Positions 45,439 to 54,735 of a stretch of 64,000 nt of DNA are shown here, piece by piece. The DNA is from Bin5 sp963662575 (GTDB lineage Bacteria > Chloroflexota > Anaerolineae > Caldilineales > Caldilineaceae). The notes under the pieces are model-generated. The model searched no databases. It saw nothing but the letters and a program-made list of their open reading frames with translations, and was not told where the DNA came from. The position numbers and the translations under genes are program-made. The stretch lies in assembly GCA_963662575.1 (NCBI GenBank), contig OY759723.1, positions 5,208,001-5,272,000 of the forward strand, given 5' to 3'. Within the stretch, counting starts at the first letter, position 1; every line of letters begins with the position of its first letter.

Positions 45439-47202
45439 ATGCCTGCATCAAGAAACCACGCACCGATAATTTCGATCGACACGCCGACGCCCCCTCCCTA
45501 TTGGGCGCTGCTGGAATGGGAACTGATCCGCAACCAGACCGCGGCCGTCGAGGAGTTTTACGCCCGCTATTTTGACGAGCGCGGCTATCTTCTTTGTGTT
45601 CCCCGCTGGGGCGGCGATGACGGGCCGGATGACGCCGCCGAAAATCTGGCGGGATGGACCATGCTGCATGCACTGGGTGCGCCCGACAATGTTCTGGAGC
45701 TGTATAAGAAGGGCTGGGAAGGCCATCTCCGCCAGTACACTGAGGCCAAGACTGTCGAAGTGCCGTTTGCCCGCGACGGCATGTACTACAAAGAGTTTCC
45801 TGTCATGTTCGACTGGATGCACAACGGAGAGGGCTTCTCGGTTTTCTTCCTACAGCCGTTGTCGGACCCGTATAACCACCTGGCGCGCCAGCGTATGGAA
45901 CGCTTTGCCGGCTTCTATATGGGCACCGATCCTCAAGCTCACAACTATGATCCTGAACACCGCGTTATTCGCAGCATGTTCAACGGCAGCCGCGGCCCGC
46001 TGATGCGGAAGTCGACCGGCCTCGACTGGGCCGGCGATTCGCTTGAAATCGAAGGGCGCTTCAAGCCTGGTCATGGCGAACGCACCTACGCCGAAATGAT
46101 AGCCCACTTTGAGGAATACAACGACGTGGTCGGCGACCACCCGCTCAATCTGTCGACGACGACGCTGGCCTTCAACGCCTACATGCAGACCGGGGACGCC
46201 AAGTATAAGGACTGGTTGGTCGACTATATCGATGCATGGAGTCAGCGCACTGCTGACAACAACGGAATTGTCCCCACCAATATCGGGCTGGACGGCAGCA
46301 TCGGGGGCGCCAGTGACGGCAAGTGGTACGGCGGAGTCTATGGTTGGGGATTTTCGGTAACGGTGCCGCAGACGGGCGAACTGGCGCACCGGCCTTTCTT
46401 CCTGAATCGCGTGCACTACGGCTTCGGCAACGGGCTGCTGATGACCGGCGACCAGGGATATGTGGACACATGGCGCGGCGTCATCGACAAGGTAAACGCC
46501 AATAGCAAGACGGTGGGCGGGCAGACGCTATACCCCCACATGCACGGCGACGATGGCTGGTACGACTACACGGCGGAGCCGTTCAACAGGGGGGCGCTGG
46601 AAGTGTACTACTGGTCGATGGACCGGGCGGACTTGCCGCGCGTGCAGGAGAACGAGTGGGTACGTTTTCTGGAAGGAGACAACCCGGAGTATCCGGTCAC
46701 TGCGCTGCAGGAAGATCTGGCGGAGGTGCGAGAAAGAATTGGCAAGGTGCGTGCCGACAGCACTTCGCCGGATACGCGCATGTCTGACGACATGAACGGC
46801 TTCAATCCCGCTATGGTGAGCCGGCTGACCGAGCTCATGCTGGGCGGTCTGCCCACGGAGCGGCTGGGCTTTCCTCTCCACAGTCGCGTGCGCTACTTCA
46901 ATCCGACGCGGCAGAGGGCCGGCATGCCGGAAGATGTTGGCGCGCTGGTCGAAAACCTGAGTGACGACGAGATGACGTTGACGTTGGTTAATACTGACCA
47001 GCTTACGTCGCGCACTGTTGTCGTCCAAGGGGGCGGTTACGGCGAGCATCAGTTCGTGAGCGTAGACCACGACGGCGTAACGACTGCCATAGATGGCGAC
47101 CACTTCACCGTGCGGCTAGGGCCGGGCTGCGGCAGCAGACTGCAGATTCGGATGACTCGCTATGCCAATCGGCCGACTTGCGCTTTCCCCTGGGAAAGAT
47201 AG
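45439..47202 (+). CDS. uncharacterised protein, possible six-hairpin glycosidase-like
   Basis: 587 residues, no signal peptide or membrane helix. I do not recognise a named family. Alternating helical segments with WALLEWELIR, WTMLHALGAPDNVLELYKKGW, TTTLAFNAYMQTGDAKYKDW and GFGNGLLMTGDQGYVDTWRG resemble (alpha/alpha)6 barrels used by unsaturated-glucuronyl hydrolases and heparinase-like lyases. Conserved-looking polar sites: DWMHNGEG near 128, YPHMHGDDGWYDYT near 360. The C-terminal ~100 residues look like a beta-sandwich. It lies between a class V PLP enzyme and two sulfatases, so a carbohydrate-processing role, perhaps on sulfated sugars, is a reasonable guess only. Confidence 0.45.
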   Translation: MPASRNHAPIISIDTPTPPPYWALLEWELIRNQTAAVEEFYARYFDERGYLLCVPRWGGDDGPDDAAENLAGWTMLHALGAPDNVLELYKKGWEGHLRQYTEAKTVEVPFARDGMYYKEFPVMFDWMHNGEGFSVFFLQPLSDPYNHLARQRMERFAGFYMGTDPQAHNYDPEHRVIRSMFNGSRGPLMRKSTGLDWAGDSLEIEGRFKPGHGERTYAEMIAHFEEYNDVVGDHPLNLSTTTLAFNAYMQTGDAKYKDWLVDYIDAWSQRTADNNGIVPTNIGLDGSIGGASDGKWYGGVYGWGFSVTVPQTGELAHRPFFLNRVHYGFGNGLLMTGDQGYVDTWRGVIDKVNANSKTVGGQTLYPHMHGDDGWYDYTAEPFNRGALEVYYWSMDRADLPRVQENEWVRFLEGDNPEYPVTALQEDLAEVRERIGKVRADSTSPDTRMSDDMNGFNPAMVSRLTELMLGGLPTERLGFPLHSRVRYFNPTRQRAGMPEDVGALVENLSDDEMTLTLVNTDQLTSRTVVVQGGGYGEHQFVSVDHDGVTTAIDGDHFTVRLGPGCGSRLQIRMTRYANRPTCAFPWER

Positions 47203-47303
47203 GCGGATTCCTAAATACTTACGTGTCGATTTTGGCGAGCATGAATCTCTAGACTGAAGCTGCTGGTGCGAGCTCTACCCTCTTTACTAGCAAGGAAAAC
47301 CGC

Positions 47304-48806
47304 ATGGCCAACGAGAGCAAACCCAATGTTCTGGTTTTTCTGTGTGACCAGTTGCGCATCGATCTTCTGGCCTGCTATGCCGATACGCTTGTGCGCACAC
47401 CGAATATTTCTGCCTTGGCGCAGGATTCCTGTGTTTTCGAGCGGGCCTATACGCCCTGTGCTATCTGCTCACCTGCGCGGGCCAGTCTGCTAACGGGGCT
47501 CTATCCGCATAGCCACCACATGTTCAACAATTCGACGCCGGGCTATTCTTACTGCGAAAACATGCGGCCCGGCGTGGCCATGATACAGGATTGGGTCGAC
47601 GAGGAAGGCGAATACGAGTCGGCCTGGTTTGGCAAGTGGCACGTCGGCCCGGCGCAGGACCTGTTTGACTCCCGCTTCCATCATACGCAGAAGCCTTACG
47701 AGGGCGGGCCCGGATTTCTTACCAGTTCCCACTGGCATCCCAATACGCGCATTGCGCCCCTGGTAGAAAGCGTCGGGCGCGGCACGGCGGGCACGCTGGA
47801 TGTGGGAATGGAGGGCTTCCCTGATGTGGTGGCGGCCCGCTACTCCCAGGATTTCCTGCGTAACCGCGACCTGACGAGGCCCTTTTTCCTGACCTGCTCC
47901 TTCCCCGGGCCGCACAGTCCTTGGATGGTCCCAGACGAATGGGGAATTCGCTACGACCCGGATGACATCGAATTGTGGGCGAATCGGTATGACACTTTTG
48001 AAGGAAAGCCGACCAACCAGAGAAAGCTGCGCCTGATGCAGGACGTTCGCGGGGAAGATCTCGTACAGTCCGCCGCGCGCCCGTTGGCTGATGGGGCAGT
48101 CGGACAGACGCAGGAGATGAAGGACCGGGAGTTGCAGGAGTTGTTGGCCTGTTGCTTCTCCTATCTGGAGCTGATCGACCAGATGGTGGGCGAAGTAGTA
48201 GCGACGCTCAAAGATGCTGGTCTGTACGAGGAGACGGCCATCGTCTTCACCGCCGATCACGGTGATATGGCCGGTTCCCATGGCATGATGAACAAGGGCG
48301 CCTACATGTATGACGAGATCTACCGCATCCCCCTGCTTGTCAAAGCCCCAGGGACGCCGCAACCCAGCCGCAGCGCTGCGCTCGTACACCTGATGGACGT
48401 GACCGCGACCTGTCTGCACGTGATGGCAGGGCAAAAACAGGAGAGCATGATGGGGCAAAGCCTGCACGGCGAGTCGCTGCTGCCCCTCGTTCAGGGAAAC
48501 GGGGCGTGGGACCGCGCGATGCACTACGCGGAGTATCACGGCGACTGGTACGGTCATTATTCAACGCGTATGGTGACCGACGGCCGCTGGAAGCTGGTGT
48601 GGAATCTGACGGATCTGTGCGAACTGTATGACCTGGAAAACGATCCCCACGAGCTAACCAACTACTTTTACGATCCTGAATACGAGGATGTGCGCGCAAG
48701 TTGCTTCGATTATCTGATGGCGGAGGCGCACCGCACGGACGACGCGCAGTTGCGGCTGCTGCTGCCGCAGGTCGAAATTGCGGCACGGGGATCGGCCGGC
48801 CTCTGA
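47304..48806 (+). CDS. type I sulfatase, copy 1
   Basis: 500 residues. Alkaline-phosphatase-fold sulfatase with the formylglycine motif C55-S-P-A-R59 followed by ASLLTGLYPH, so C55 must be converted to formylglycine. Further seen: FGKWHVGP (active-site Lys/His) near 112, SFPGPHSPW near 203 and FTADHGDMAGSHG near 313 with metal-binding Asp/His. There is no signal peptide, so it works in the cytoplasm or is exported otherwise. AAGGAAAA precedes the ATG. A second sulfatase follows at 48900. The sulfate ester attacked is unknown; the neighbouring uncharacterised 587-residue protein suggests a sulfated sugar. Confidence 0.95.
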   Translation: MANESKPNVLVFLCDQLRIDLLACYADTLVRTPNISALAQDSCVFERAYTPCAICSPARASLLTGLYPHSHHMFNNSTPGYSYCENMRPGVAMIQDWVDEEGEYESAWFGKWHVGPAQDLFDSRFHHTQKPYEGGPGFLTSSHWHPNTRIAPLVESVGRGTAGTLDVGMEGFPDVVAARYSQDFLRNRDLTRPFFLTCSFPGPHSPWMVPDEWGIRYDPDDIELWANRYDTFEGKPTNQRKLRLMQDVRGEDLVQSAARPLADGAVGQTQEMKDRELQELLACCFSYLELIDQMVGEVVATLKDAGLYEETAIVFTADHGDMAGSHGMMNKGAYMYDEIYRIPLLVKAPGTPQPSRSAALVHLMDVTATCLHVMAGQKQESMMGQSLHGESLLPLVQGNGAWDRAMHYAEYHGDWYGHYSTRMVTDGRWKLVWNLTDLCELYDLENDPHELTNYFYDPEYEDVRASCFDYLMAEAHRTDDAQLRLLLPQVEIAARGSAGL

Positions 48807-48899
48807 TTCCGATGACAAGCTTCTTGCGGCACAGTCGTCACTGCTCCTGAAGTGTCCGCCTTTGCTCGCTCGACATTTAATACGTGAAAGGCGATTTGT

Positions 48900-50360
48900 A
48901 TGGCTAGTCCGAACAATCCCAATGTGCTGATTTTCCTCTGTGACCAGCTGCGGATCGATCTGTTAACCTGTTATCAGGAAACACTGGTCCGAACACCGCA
49001 CATCACCGAACTGGCCGGCGATTCCTGCCTTTTCGAACGGGCCTATACGCCCTTGGCTCTCTGCTCACCTGCGCGCGCCAGCCTGCTCACCGGCCTCTAT
49101 CCGCACGGCCACCACATGTTCAATAACTCGACCCCCCATTATTCCTACTGTGAACACATGCGGCCGGACGTAACAATGCTTCAGGACTGGATCGACGAAG
49201 AGAGCGACTATGAGTCGGCCTGGTTTGGCAAGTGGCACTTAGGCCCGGCGCAGGACCTGTTCGACTCCCGTTTCCACCACAAGCACCGGGAGCCTTACGA
49301 AGGCGGCCCCGTTTTCCTGGACAGCTCGCACTGGCACCCCAACACGCGAATCGCGCCCCTTGTTCAAAGCGTGGGGCGTGGCGCCGCAGGTACCTTGGAC
49401 GTGGGCATGGAGGGATTTCCCGATGTCGTCGCGGCCCGCTACACCCAGGATTTCCTGCATACGCGGGACAAGGCAAGGCCCTTTATGGCTACCTGTTCCT
49501 TCCCCGGTCCCCACTTTCCGTGGATGGTTCCGGACGAATGGGGCATTCGCTACGACCCCGCTGACATCGAAATGTGGCCCAATCGCTACGACACTTTTGA
49601 CGGAAAACCGATCAACCAGAAAAAAATACGCCTGTTATATGAGGCTAACGCCGGAGGACTTTCATCTGACGAACAGGACCAGGAACTCAAGGAGATGCTG
49701 GCATGCTGCTTCTCCTACATTGAGTTGATCGATCAGATGGTCGGCGAGGTGGTTTCTACTCTCAAACAACTCGACCTATACGATGATACAGCCATCATCT
49801 TCACCGCAGACCATGGCGATATGGCCGGGTCCCATGGCTTGATGAATAAGGGCGCCTATATGTACGACGAAACATACCGCATCCCCATGCTTCTCAAGTC
49901 ACCTGGAGCGCCCGAACCAAGTCGAAACAGTGACCCGGTTCATCTGATGGACGTTACCGCAACCTGTCTGCACCTAATGACGGGCACAGAACAGGAAAGT
50001 CTGTCGGGTCGGAGCCTTCACGGGCAGTCTCTCCTACCACTCGCCGCGGGAGCGAATGACTGGCCGCGTACCATGCATTACGCGCAGTACCACGGCGACC
50101 CGTGGGGTCACTACTCCGCGCGCATGGTGACCGACGGGCGCTGGAAGTTGGTCTGGAACCTGACCGATCTGTGCGAACTGTACGACCTGGAGAAAGACCC
50201 GCACGAGTTGAACAATCGCTTCTACGATCCCGCATGTGAAGAGGTACGCACTGCCTGTTTCGACTATCTCGTGGCCGAGGCCCACCGCACCGGCGACGCC
50301 CAAGTTTTTCTGCTGCGGCCGGAAAGCGAGATGGCCATTAAGGGGATACCTGTTCCCTGA
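48900..50360 (+). CDS. type I sulfatase, copy 2
   Basis: 486 residues, a close paralog of the sulfatase before it. The motif is at C55-S-P-A-R59, with the same FGKWHLGP, SFPGPHFPW and FTADHGDMAGSHG sites. It is 14 residues shorter overall, mainly because a segment around residues 250-270 of copy 1 (DVRGEDLVQSAARPLADGAV) is missing or replaced in copy 2; this is near the substrate mouth, so the two may recognise different sulfated units. The copies are 93 bp apart. The formylglycine-generating enzyme is not encoded in the window. Confidence 0.95.
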   Translation: MASPNNPNVLIFLCDQLRIDLLTCYQETLVRTPHITELAGDSCLFERAYTPLALCSPARASLLTGLYPHGHHMFNNSTPHYSYCEHMRPDVTMLQDWIDEESDYESAWFGKWHLGPAQDLFDSRFHHKHREPYEGGPVFLDSSHWHPNTRIAPLVQSVGRGAAGTLDVGMEGFPDVVAARYTQDFLHTRDKARPFMATCSFPGPHFPWMVPDEWGIRYDPADIEMWPNRYDTFDGKPINQKKIRLLYEANAGGLSSDEQDQELKEMLACCFSYIELIDQMVGEVVSTLKQLDLYDDTAIIFTADHGDMAGSHGLMNKGAYMYDETYRIPMLLKSPGAPEPSRNSDPVHLMDVTATCLHLMTGTEQESLSGRSLHGQSLLPLAAGANDWPRTMHYAQYHGDPWGHYSARMVTDGRWKLVWNLTDLCELYDLEKDPHELNNRFYDPACEEVRTACFDYLVAEAHRTGDAQVFLLRPESEMAIKGIPVP

Positions 50361-50466
50361 ATCCTTCGGGCAGCGGGCGCCGGCGCGGCACTTGCATCCA
50401 TACTGACATCGATCCACACTGCCCAAGAGTTTCAATGGGACAAAAAAGACCGCAAGGAGATCCACA

Positions 50467-51336
50467 ATGAAATTTGGTGTCTTTCTACCCAGCCACGGTC
50501 CAGCGAAGTCGCCGCAAGCGGTAAAGCAGGTGGCGCAAGCCGCCGAGCAGGCGGGCTTCGATTCGCTTTGGGCCGCAGATCATGTGCTTGTACATCAGAG
50601 GTTCAGCGATTTCTGCTTGATAGAGACCTTTGTCACACTTGGCTATGTTGCTGCCATCACCGATACAGTCACCCTGGGCACGACCGTACTGGTGTTGCCG
50701 CAGCGCGATCCGATCCTGGCGGCCAAGCAGGCGGCCGCGGTCGATCAGTACTCCAATGGCCGCTTGATTCTGGGGATCGGCGTAGGCTGGATGGAGGACG
50801 AGTACCGCTACTTGCGCACAGACTTCACCCGGCGCGGCCGCATGATGGATGAGTGGATAGACGTGATGCGTGTCCTGTGGAGCGAGGAGCAGCCGTCCTT
50901 CCAGGGCGAATGGATCAACTTTGAGGAAAGCGCGTTCGAACCGAAACCGGCTCAGGTAGGCGGCCCTCCCCTTACAATAGGCGGGCTGAGCGACGCGGCC
51001 ATCCGCCGCGCCGCAACCAAAGCGAGCGGCTGGCATCCGATTCAAATCGAGCCGGAAGAGGTCGCCGCCGGCGTCGCCAAGTTGCGCGCCTGGGCGGGCG
51101 GCGAGCCGCGGACGGTCATCTTTCACGCCCGCACCGAACTGGGTGATCAGGCGGACCCGGAAGTGTCCATTCTCGGAGGGTCAATGTCCGAAATCAGCGA
51201 CCGAATCGGGCGCTACGCTGAAGCTGGCGTCGAGCATATGCTGTTTGACTTCAACACCACGCCAACGGCTGACGCTATACAGGATCAGATGGAAAAGATC
51301 GCGGCAGAGGTTTTCCCTGTACACAAGACAGAGTAA
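50467..51336 (+). CDS. luciferase-like oxidoreductase, probably F420/FMN
   Basis: 289 residues of the LLM class. Seen: KFGVFLPSHGPAKSPQAVKQ at the start, FDSLWAADHVLV near 35, TLGTTVLVLPQRDPILAAKQ near 77 and RLILGIGVGWMEDEYRYL near 99, which matches the F420-type subgroup (GxGxGWxxxEY). The start ATG has AAGGAG seven bases away. Shorter than, and distinct from, the LLM protein at 29027. It ends a rightward run and faces the Gfo/Idh/MocA gene at 51373 with a 12-bp GC palindrome between them. Confidence 0.88.
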   Translation: MKFGVFLPSHGPAKSPQAVKQVAQAAEQAGFDSLWAADHVLVHQRFSDFCLIETFVTLGYVAAITDTVTLGTTVLVLPQRDPILAAKQAAAVDQYSNGRLILGIGVGWMEDEYRYLRTDFTRRGRMMDEWIDVMRVLWSEEQPSFQGEWINFEESAFEPKPAQVGGPPLTIGGLSDAAIRRAATKASGWHPIQIEPEEVAAGVAKLRAWAGGEPRTVIFHARTELGDQADPEVSILGGSMSEISDRIGRYAEAGVEHMLFDFNTTPTADAIQDQMEKIAAEVFPVHKTE

Positions 51337-51347
51337 GGGTTACGGCA

Positions 51348-51359
51348 CGCCGCGCGGCG
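51348..51359. terminator. GC palindrome between convergent genes
   Basis: CGCCGCGCGGCG, a perfect 12-bp palindrome in the 36-bp gap between the LLM gene and the opposing oxidoreductase, followed rightwards by CTTCTT. A possible shared transcription end, but short. Confidence 0.3.
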
Positions 51360-51372
51360 CTTCTTGTACCGG

Positions 51373-52440
51373 CTACAAGGAGGAAATCTTCTCGATCTTA
51401 GCCCAGCCGCCGCTGTCTTTCGACGCCTCTGCGGCGAGGCCGATGAGGTGGAGCTGGGCGACCGAAGAGGCATCAGCGGGAAGCGGTCCGGTACCTAGGG
51501 CTTCTCTGAGCGCGTCGACATTCTTGACAGCGGGGGCGGCGGAGGTTGTTTCGAGGAGCGGTTCGCCGACAACGGCGTCGAGGAAGGTGGCAACGCATTC
51601 GTTCATGCCGGGCCAACCGGCGCGCGGCTCGGATTCCGCCACGGTTTCCACCGACCATTCGCTCTGCTGGCGCGTGCGCTGGCGCAATTCCCCGGAAAAA
51701 AGGTCTGCAATCAGGTCGCCGTCTTCCCCGTTTACTTCGACGGTCGTTTCCAGATCGACAACGCAGCCGAGATTGACTTGTACCGTTCCCCACACCCCGC
51801 CATAGTCATACAGACCCTGGCATTGCCGCTGCGCGCGTCCGGGCAGGCCGTCTCCTTCAAGGAGCAGTACGCGGGAAGGCGTTGCATCGAGGATGCGGTT
51901 AAGTGTATCCACGTACCAGGGTGCGATGTGATTGAGCGTACTCAGGTCTGCTTCCGGGTCCGCGTCCCAGTTTGATTGCAGTCGAACCGATGCTGTATGC
52001 ACCTGTCCGATGACGCCGCTGCGCACTCGCCTGGCTGCCTCGACGAAGACAGGAATGAACCCGATTTCGAGGTCGGCGTGAGTCACCTGGGGCGCTTCGA
52101 GCAGCCGCTTCACCATAGGCCGGATGCGCTGCCGCTCGCTGGCGAGGGGCGGTTCATAGAAGATCGGCACGCCGGCGTCTAACGCCGCGCTGAGCGCTTC
52201 TTCGTGCGCGGCGTCGGCCACGGCGATAAAGACGGCGTCGACCGAGGGGCCGCTCAACAGTTCGGCGGCACTCGCGAAGACAGCGACTTCGGAGCCGAGT
52301 TCGGCGCGGATTCGCTGCTGCGTTGCGGCACTGGGCGCGGCTGCAGAGACGATTTCGGCGCGCCCGTCACGGCGTATCGCTGGAATGTATGCCATCCGGG
52401 TCCAGCTCCCGTAGCCGATTAGTCCGACGCGTAAGGTCAT
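51373..52440 (-). CDS. Gfo/Idh/MocA-family oxidoreductase
   Basis: 355 residues from the ATG at 52440 (GGGAGA upstream). N-terminal Rossmann motif VGLIGYGSWTRMAYIPAIRR. The segment normally containing EKP reads IFYEPPLASE, an altered but recognisable version. The central NHIAPWYVDTLNRIL segment holds the His near the substrate, and the C-terminal half has the family's open beta-sheet. Members are NAD(P)-dependent sugar/polyol dehydrogenases. It starts 32 bp after the stop of the nuclease-like gene upstream on the same strand, so both may share the promoter at 53270. Confidence 0.85.
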   Translation of the reverse strand: MTLRVGLIGYGSWTRMAYIPAIRRDGRAEIVSAAAPSAATQQRIRAELGSEVAVFASAAELLSGPSVDAVFIAVADAAHEEALSAALDAGVPIFYEPPLASERQRIRPMVKRLLEAPQVTHADLEIGFIPVFVEAARRVRSGVIGQVHTASVRLQSNWDADPEADLSTLNHIAPWYVDTLNRILDATPSRVLLLEGDGLPGRAQRQCQGLYDYGGVWGTVQVNLGCVVDLETTVEVNGEDGDLIADLFSGELRQRTRQQSEWSVETVAESEPRAGWPGMNECVATFLDAVVGEPLLETTSAAPAVKNVDALREALGTGPLPADASSVAQLHLIGLAAEASKDSGGWAKIEKISSL

Positions 52441-52472
52441 CACAGTCTCCCACTGTCCTGCTGTTCCAGTTT

Positions 52473-53201
52473 TCAGTACAACGGATCCGGCCAACGCACG
52501 AACGCCAATGCCCGCGCCAGCTTCTCAAGGTCGTCTTCGGCCAGGTCATCGCGATAAGGCAGGGCCTTCTGAATCGCCTCCGGCTGGCCGGCATAGCGGT
52601 TGACGATCTTTTCAGCGTTGATCTGCGCGTCGCCATATTGCAGCACGAGTACACAGCAGCAGTCGAAACCCTGCTCGCGAGCGTACCAGGAACCGACGTC
52701 GACCAGGCGAATCACCTGGTCGCGATCGCGGTCGAAGGTAGTGAACTCGCTGACACCGGAGTTGCACTTGGCCTCGACGAATATGACAGCGCTCTGTCCA
52801 AGTTTGATCAACAAGTCCGGTTCCGACTCTCCTTCCACTTGCGGCCTGCTTGGCGGCGGGGGGAGCCTCGGCCAAAACTGCAAAGTCGCCGTTGGGATGT
52901 CCTTAAAGACCTGAGGAGGCAATGCGCCAAAAAACGACTGCCGCAAGAGCTGGGTCAGTACGCGGGTCCTCTGCGGTTCGTCGCTGAGTAAAGGACTGAA
53001 ATAGTACCAGGTCCTTGCATCCTCAGAATTCTCACTGAGGACTTTGGGCAGTCCTTCCGCGATCCTCGGCGGAAATCTGTCAGCCAACTTGCCACGAAAC
53101 GCTGGGTGCGCGGTGTCAGTCTGCTTCAGTAATGGATGATCCTCGGGCCGTCTCCAGACCCTGACTCTGGAGGCGCTGACTACAAAATTGCTCGATTGCA
53201 T
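52473..53201 (-). CDS. PD-(D/E)XK nuclease-like protein
   Basis: 242 residues from the ATG at 53201; a GTG at 53252 would leave only about ten bases of leader. The core nuclease motif is visible: E127-P-D129 followed by a strand (LLIKLGQSAVIFVEAK) with E143-A-K145, i.e. D-x13-E-x-K, and Q162 (DRDQVIR) in the place of the motif IV Gln. An upstream acidic residue such as E60 could complete the site. The N-terminal 110 residues and C-terminal helix are unassigned. It is an orphan: no methyltransferase or helicase neighbour. Roles from restriction to repair are possible; catalysis is inferred from the motif only. Confidence 0.6.
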   Translation of the reverse strand: MQSSNFVVSASRVRVWRRPEDHPLLKQTDTAHPAFRGKLADRFPPRIAEGLPKVLSENSEDARTWYYFSPLLSDEPQRTRVLTQLLRQSFFGALPPQVFKDIPTATLQFWPRLPPPPSRPQVEGESEPDLLIKLGQSAVIFVEAKCNSGVSEFTTFDRDRDQVIRLVDVGSWYAREQGFDCCCVLVLQYGDAQINAEKIVNRYAGQPEAIQKALPYRDDLAEDDLEKLARALAFVRWPDPLY

Positions 53202-53269
53202 GCTGTGTCTGTGTGGCTGTCTCAGGCTACGGAGTTTGGTTGGGGCAGACACTACTATTGTATTGTCAT

Positions 53270-53298
53270 ATTTTACGGGATTTGCCTCCGCCTGACAA
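53270..53298 (-). promoter_or_regulatory. leftward promoter for nuclease-like gene
   Basis: On the minus strand TTGTCA (53298-53293), 17-bp spacer, TAAAAT (53275-53270). Start predicted near 53263, about 60 bases before the ATG at 53201. Confidence 0.6.
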
Positions 53299-53383
53299 TT
53301 CCTGAAGAACTGCTATTTTCAAGATATTTAATGAAACGAACCCACAAGGCCGATTCTCTCGACCCTTGCCCGGTCGGTCAAAG

Positions 53384-53405
53384 AATGGTACGCTGATATA
53401 CCATT
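53384..53405. promoter_or_regulatory. inverted repeat upstream of FAD oxidoreductase
   Basis: AATGGTA-N8-TACCATT, a perfect 7-bp inverted repeat in the divergent region between the nuclease-like gene and the FAD oxidoreductase. It could be an operator, or a small leader hairpin. Confidence 0.35.
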
Positions 53406-53463
53406 TTAGCAGTTTCTTTCCTTCAAAGGCACCATTCCTCAATCGGGAGGAGAAGCCCATACC

Positions 53464-54672
53464 ATGCCTAAATTCATCGTTATCGGCGGCGGCGCTATTG
53501 GCCTGAATACTGCATATCAGCTAGCGAGCAAAAAGTCCGGCAGCGTCACTCTGCTGGAAAAGGGCCAGGTTGGCGACGGTTCCAGCAGCCGCGCCGGCGG
53601 CATAATTACCGGCCTGCTTTGGACGGAGACCGGCGTCCTGGCACGCAAAATCAGCCTACAACTTTACCAGGAGTTGACAGCAGACCTGGAACAATACGGC
53701 TACCGTTTCCAAGACGTCGGCTGCCTAAATCTCTTCGACCCTCCATCCTGGCCGCAGCGGGAAGAGTTGCTCCCGCTTTATGATCGCCTTGACTTTGCCT
53801 ACGAAATTCTCGACGCTAAGCAGATGCGGCGCCGCTGGCCTGATTTGACGCCCGAAGCCGACTTGATCGGACTCCACGATGCCTTGGGCGGCTACAGCGA
53901 ACCGCATGAATTCGTCCCTGCGCTGGCCAGGCGCTGCCGCGATCTTGGCGTGGAAATTCGCGAAAACGCGCGCGTCAGCGGTCTGCAAATTGAGAACGGA
54001 TGCGTTGTCGGAGTGCAGACGTCGTTAGGTGTGCTGGAGGCGGATGTCGTGATTTCCACGGTCCACGCATGGTCGCGGGCATTCATGGAGCAGTGCGGCT
54101 TGCGACTGCCGATCAAGTCCTTTGTCCACCAGCGGTACGTCACATCACAACTGACCGACCCCGCAGATATTCCAGCCATCAATGCCAACCCCTATGGCGG
54201 CTATATTCGCCCAGCGCGTTTGGGGACTACCGATTTCCGTATACTGGCCGGCGCAGAAACTGAGGACCGGAAAGAGGAGCGCGTCGACGATCTCGCCTTC
54301 CGCATGTCGGAGCTTTCGGCGCCGAAAAGCGTGCGTAGGCAGCTGACCACGAATCTGACCCCGCTGGTCCCCAAGCTGGCCGGAACCCGCTGGGAGAGCG
54401 AGCAGGTCGGACTGATCTCCTTCTCGCTGGACGGTGAGCCGATCCTCGGGAAGCTGCCGCAACTTCCTGGACTGGTGGTAGGAGCGGCCTTCCATTCGGG
54501 TGGTTTCGCATACAGTCCGGTGGCCGGTCTGCTGTTGGCCGAACTGGCGGTCGGTGAAACGCCGAGTGTCGAAATCTCCTCGTTCTCACCGACCCGATTT
54601 TCCGCACGCGATACGGACGCCTATCTGGCTGCAACCGTGGTTCAGGCCAGTGCGTTCAGGCGCCGCCACTGA
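53464..54672 (+). CDS. FAD-dependent oxidoreductase (DAO family)
   Basis: 402 residues. N-terminal dinucleotide fold FIVIGGGAIGLNTAYQLA with G8-G-G-A-I-G13, then E32 (LLEKGQ) for the ribose, and GSSSRAGGIITGL where the flavin lies. The C-terminal FHSGGFAYSPVAGLLLAELA closes the FAD site. It belongs to the D-amino acid oxidase/sarcosine oxidase-like group, which oxidises secondary or primary amines of amino acid-like compounds. GGGAGGAG lies eleven bases upstream. Monocistronic, with the repeat region following. No His-x-x-Cys covalent flavin site is obvious. Confidence 0.88.
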   Translation: MPKFIVIGGGAIGLNTAYQLASKKSGSVTLLEKGQVGDGSSSRAGGIITGLLWTETGVLARKISLQLYQELTADLEQYGYRFQDVGCLNLFDPPSWPQREELLPLYDRLDFAYEILDAKQMRRRWPDLTPEADLIGLHDALGGYSEPHEFVPALARRCRDLGVEIRENARVSGLQIENGCVVGVQTSLGVLEADVVISTVHAWSRAFMEQCGLRLPIKSFVHQRYVTSQLTDPADIPAINANPYGGYIRPARLGTTDFRILAGAETEDRKEERVDDLAFRMSELSAPKSVRRQLTTNLTPLVPKLAGTRWESEQVGLISFSLDGEPILGKLPQLPGLVVGAAFHSGGFAYSPVAGLLLAELAVGETPSVEISSFSPTRFSARDTDAYLAATVVQASAFRRRH

Positions 54673-54706
54673 AGCCCGCCATCCGTTGGCAGAATTCTCC
54701 TTCCCC

Positions 54707-54735
54707 TTGACAACTTAGCACAAATGTGCAATAAT
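54707..54735 (+). promoter_or_regulatory. strong sigma70-type promoter without a following gene
   Basis: TTGACA (54707-54712), 17-bp spacer, AATAAT (54730-54735): a perfect -35, five of six at -10 and ideal spacing. It starts only 35 bases after the FAD oxidoreductase stop and would transcribe the gene-poor region and repeat array. Confidence 0.65.
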
